From Eutreptiella sp. 'Long Island Sound 2002' (taxonomy: Eukaryota > Euglenozoa > Euglenophyceae > Eutreptiales > Eutreptiaceae): a DNA stretch of 64,000 nucleotides. Below are positions 61,407 to 64,000 of this stretch, piece by piece. The stretch covers positions 9,194,288 through 9,258,287 of the forward strand of contig OZ038395.1 in the NCBI GenBank assembly GCA_964036045.1, written 5' to 3'. The notes beneath the pieces are model-generated. The model did not search any database, had not been told where the DNA came from, and worked only from the letters and a program-made list of their open reading frames with translations. The position numbers were made by a program, and so were the translations under genes. Within the stretch, counting starts at the first letter, position 1. Each line of letters opens with the position of its first letter.

Positions 61407-63572
61407 TCAAGGAGGGAGGACTGCTGAGCGTGCCGACAGGCTGTGGGGCGGCGTAGGAAGTTGCCGGAGGAGGTGGGACCCAGTTCGACCAGAGAGAGAC
61501 TCGCAGGCTCGGAATTCAGATTCAGAAAAGTTGGATAAGCCCGGTAAGGGTGGCAAGGAGGCTAAGCGCGAGCCGCTCCTCACCGGAACGATGGTGCTGG
61601 TGCTGGAGGATGTGCTGGAGGACTGGGAGCTGCTAGGCTGAAGAGGTCGCATGATCGTTCGGACATACGTGATCTGCATCTCCGCGATCATCTCCCGCAT
61701 CCCAAGGTCCTTGCCAAAAATGCAGTGCACCCCGGCCTTCATGTATTTCGCCCGGTCCTCAGGAGCCACATTGGCGGACCGGGCGCACAGCAGCCCCGGG
61801 AACCGCTTCCTGCGCAGCTCTCGCACAAGGTCGGTGCCATAAACGAGCCCCTCGCCTTCGAATTCCAGGTGCTGGTCAAGGATGGCGATGTCCCCGCCAT
61901 CCAGCACGACCTCCATGAACTGCGACACCTCGAGCCTCGTCTCCCCAAACACATGAACATCGCTGGTTTTGGCCCGGGCTCGGAGGTTGAGGTCCAGCAG
62001 CCGCCGGGCCGCATCCGAATCATCGATGCAGCAGATCCTCAGGTCCGGGGGGAATGCCGCCGCCTCCTGATCCAACGTGGTGCTGCACTGTTGCCCATCC
62101 GGCGAAGGCATCGGTGCGGCAAGCTCGACGTCGCCCACCGCCGTGAAGACCACCGTCTGGCCGCGTTGTGTCAGCGAGGCCGTCACGTTGAGGGCCTGGC
62201 ACGCCGACAGGGAATGCTGCAGCCCGATCCGATCGGACAGGGCCCCCGCGTTTTCTTTGGCTTCCCCGCGCAGCACCTTGGCAATGTACTCGTCGGTAAT
62301 CCGAGGCCGCGACGGGTTCGCCTGGTTGGACAGCCGGACCGTGAGCCGCACGCGTTTGTCGTCCGCCGGGCTGGCCCCACCGTCCACAGGGGCCGTGCTG
62401 ACCGTCAACTGCACTTGGGGGTCCTGCGGGCGGCCGTGCTTGAAGGCGTTGTTGATGGTGTTGTCAAGGACCAGGCTGTACAACTTCTCATCGAGCAGCA
62501 CAAGCTTGTCCTCCACGCTGACTTGGATGTCTCGGCCGGCGGTGACCTCATTCACCAACGCGCTCAGCTGGACCGGTTGCAGCGAGGGCTGGTAGCCCCC
62601 GCTTTCGAGATTGATGTACGCCTGTCGGTGCCGACATGCGCGCATCCCCCGCCGCAGCGTGGCCATCGACAGACGCAAGTGGCGGACTGAAGGCTCCGGC
62701 AAATCAGTGTTGGTGAGGAACATTTCTATGTCAGCCGCGGCATCCGCCATCGTGTTCTTCAGGGTGTGGTTCAAGATGCTGTCCGCCTTCCGGGAGGCCT
62801 CCAGAGCCTCCTGCAATGCGATCTGGAACGACCGCTCAAGGCGAAAGTCCCGCCGGACTATCAGCATGAACCACCGCATTGCCATCATGAGGAACAAGCA
62901 GGCAACCATCAGCACCACCACCCGCAAGATGGCTTCAGCCAATACGACGTTGGGTCCAAATACAACCCAGCCGTAGGCCAGCGGAATGCAGGCAGCAGCC
63001 ACCATGGTTGAGCGATGCATTCCGATTAAGAGGAGCATTACCATTGTAATGCTGCAGTAACACAAACCGGCAGTCACTGGCTCGATAGTGCTCCCCCTGA
63101 TGTACTCCTGCAGCTCCTGCAGAGCCGCAGGGTTGTCAGAAATTTCGCTGTACACCATTGCCAACGAGCGCTTGGCCATGGGCATGGCAGCAGACATAGA
63201 AACATTCACGATGAGTGCACGCCCCAAAGTCACCAAAACTGCCACGGCACTCAGGAATGGATGCAAATACTTCACAGGCAGCCGGGAAACCACACCAAGG
63301 GTGACCAGGCACAGGCTGATGCTTGGGATGTACATCAAATACATTTCCATTGCAAAGGGCCGTCCCATAGATGCATGGGTCCCAGCATAAATGGCAAGGA
63401 GCACCACGTCAGCAAGAAGTGTGAGCAGCGCGCACATCTGGACCACATGCACAGCATCGAGGCGGTATCGCTCCTGGAATACCTGCTCCTCCGCATCAGA
63501 GACGAACCTGTGGCCGTGCCAGAAAGAGCGGCACTGATGTGGATCAAGGATGGGCGCGCCATGGGGTTCCAT
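61407..63572 (-). CDS. Membrane hybrid histidine kinase with receiver domain
   Basis: It is an intronless frame of 721 residues from ATG at 63572 (ACAATGG context). The frame extends 29 codons further upstream but only to a TTG. Six hydrophobic segments lie at about residues 43-64, 77-95, 102-122, 165-185, 190-206 and 210-237. A short helical linker leads to SILNHTLKNTMADAAADIEM with phosphoacceptor His269. The ATPase domain keeps an N-box (DNTINNAFKHG, about 371-381). It lacks a DxGxG G1 box and has SDRIGLQHSLSAC in place of a normal GLGL G2 box. The receiver domain is intact: Asp517-Asp518 (CIDDSD), Asp566 (IAILDQHL), Ser599 and Lys621. A Ser-rich tail (SSSQSSSTSSSTS) follows. It should sense an unknown signal and relay phosphate His to Asp, if the kinase is active; the weak nucleotide site makes that uncertain. 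Confidence 0.85.
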   Translation of the reverse strand: MEPHGAPILDPHQCRSFWHGHRFVSDAEEQVFQERYRLDAVHVVQMCALLTLLADVVLLAIYAGTHASMGRPFAMEMYLMYIPSISLCLVTLGVVSRLPVKYLHPFLSAVAVLVTLGRALIVNVSMSAAMPMAKRSLAMVYSEISDNPAALQELQEYIRGSTIEPVTAGLCYCSITMVMLLLIGMHRSTMVAAACIPLAYGWVVFGPNVVLAEAILRVVVLMVACLFLMMAMRWFMLIVRRDFRLERSFQIALQEALEASRKADSILNHTLKNTMADAAADIEMFLTNTDLPEPSVRHLRLSMATLRRGMRACRHRQAYINLESGGYQPSLQPVQLSALVNEVTAGRDIQVSVEDKLVLLDEKLYSLVLDNTINNAFKHGRPQDPQVQLTVSTAPVDGGASPADDKRVRLTVRLSNQANPSRPRITDEYIAKVLRGEAKENAGALSDRIGLQHSLSACQALNVTASLTQRGQTVVFTAVGDVELAAPMPSPDGQQCSTTLDQEAAAFPPDLRICCIDDSDAARRLLDLNLRARAKTSDVHVFGETRLEVSQFMEVVLDGGDIAILDQHLEFEGEGLVYGTDLVRELRRKRFPGLLCARSANVAPEDRAKYMKAGVHCIFGKDLGMREMIAEMQITYVRTIMRPLQPSSSQSSSTSSSTSTIVPVRSGSRLASLPPLPGLSNFSESEFRACESLSGRTGSHLLRQLPTPPHSLSARSAVLPP

Positions 63573-64000
63573 TGTAGAAAGGCTGGGCCCACACAGGTGG
63601 AGGTGTGCAGCTGGCAAAAGCAGTACAGACAAACGAGTGTGGGACCTGAAAGTCCCCAACCAACCTCACCAGTCGCCCCACCCCCCTCCCCACACTCTCT
63701 TTGCCTGAGCCATAGCCCGCCCCCCTTGTCCAGCCCCATCCGCTGCAAGTCCCTTACTACCTGCCGGGGGACGGTAGCCAAGTGACGGTCTTCAGCCCAC
63801 TTCCACCACAGAGAACGACCAGCTGAGGGGGGGATTAAGCATGGTGGGGGATTCTGTTGATACCTCCTCCCCTTCAAACCCAAAACATCTTGACACCCCT
63901 GAGCGGTCCTGAATGCCATCCACCTCAAAATTCAGCAAAAGTGAAAATGCTACATTTGGCCAACGGATTCTGCAAGTCAGTACTTGCCTCGTATTCACTG
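63573..64000. other. Upstream region of the histidine kinase
   Basis: No promoter motif could be identified. 63768-63792 (GGGGACGGTAGCCAAGTGAC) belongs to a small repeat also found near 57300 and 57650. A minus frame at 63792-63998 is open but featureless. Confidence 0.5.

Overview
This is nuclear DNA of a eukaryote, probably a unicellular alga or other protist. Coding stretches are short, GC-rich exons with GT..AG borders, separated by very long introns. Most of the window is transposon-derived or simple repeat, with G or C homopolymer runs of 8-18 nt almost everywhere. I cannot name the species. The plant-like GH31 enzyme and the membrane hybrid histidine kinase fit an algal lineage, but this is inference.

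Only two host genes can be supported well. The first is a GH31 alpha-glucosidase on the minus strand. I could stitch it from five exons whose phases agree: 36467-36799, 31617-31813, 27516-27755, 24652-24822 and 2661-2780. Its first exon(s) and the exons carrying the catalytic residues are not visible, and the latter probably lie beyond the left edge. The second is a single-exon hybrid histidine kinase on the minus strand at 61407-63572, with six membrane segments, a phosphoacceptor His, a degenerate ATPase domain and an intact receiver domain.

The main peculiarity is the intron between the last two visible GH31 exons (2781-24651, about 21.9 kb). It holds a head-to-tail series of related retroelement units, all antisense to the gene and separated by (ATACC)n arrays at 3430, 10724, 13863, 22133 and 24358. 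The best-preserved unit (14066-22132) has a 5' leader, an ORF1 broken at C-runs, and an ORF2 with RNase H and a CCHC knuckle but no visible reverse transcriptase palm. Its 3' UTR is built of about 284-bp repeats. Other units are truncated, internally deleted, or filled by a 3.7-kb GC-rich array of 23/26-bp units.

The other GH31 introns (24.8-36.5 kb) carry pentanucleotide microsatellites, dispersed repeats bounded by poly-G/C, and a tRNA-like stretch. From 37 to 61 kb the window is a graveyard of small elements. It includes four copies of a TIR element, one of which contains an RNase H fragment. It also has two decayed DDE transposase ends with a cysteine-rich tail, a LINE reverse transcriptase thumb fragment at 60.3-60.6 kb, and a 41-copy 50-bp satellite at 57.9-59.9 kb. 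A few coding-like segments (1.1, 38.9-39.5, 42.7, 45.6 and 49.4 kb) are reported as weak candidates only.
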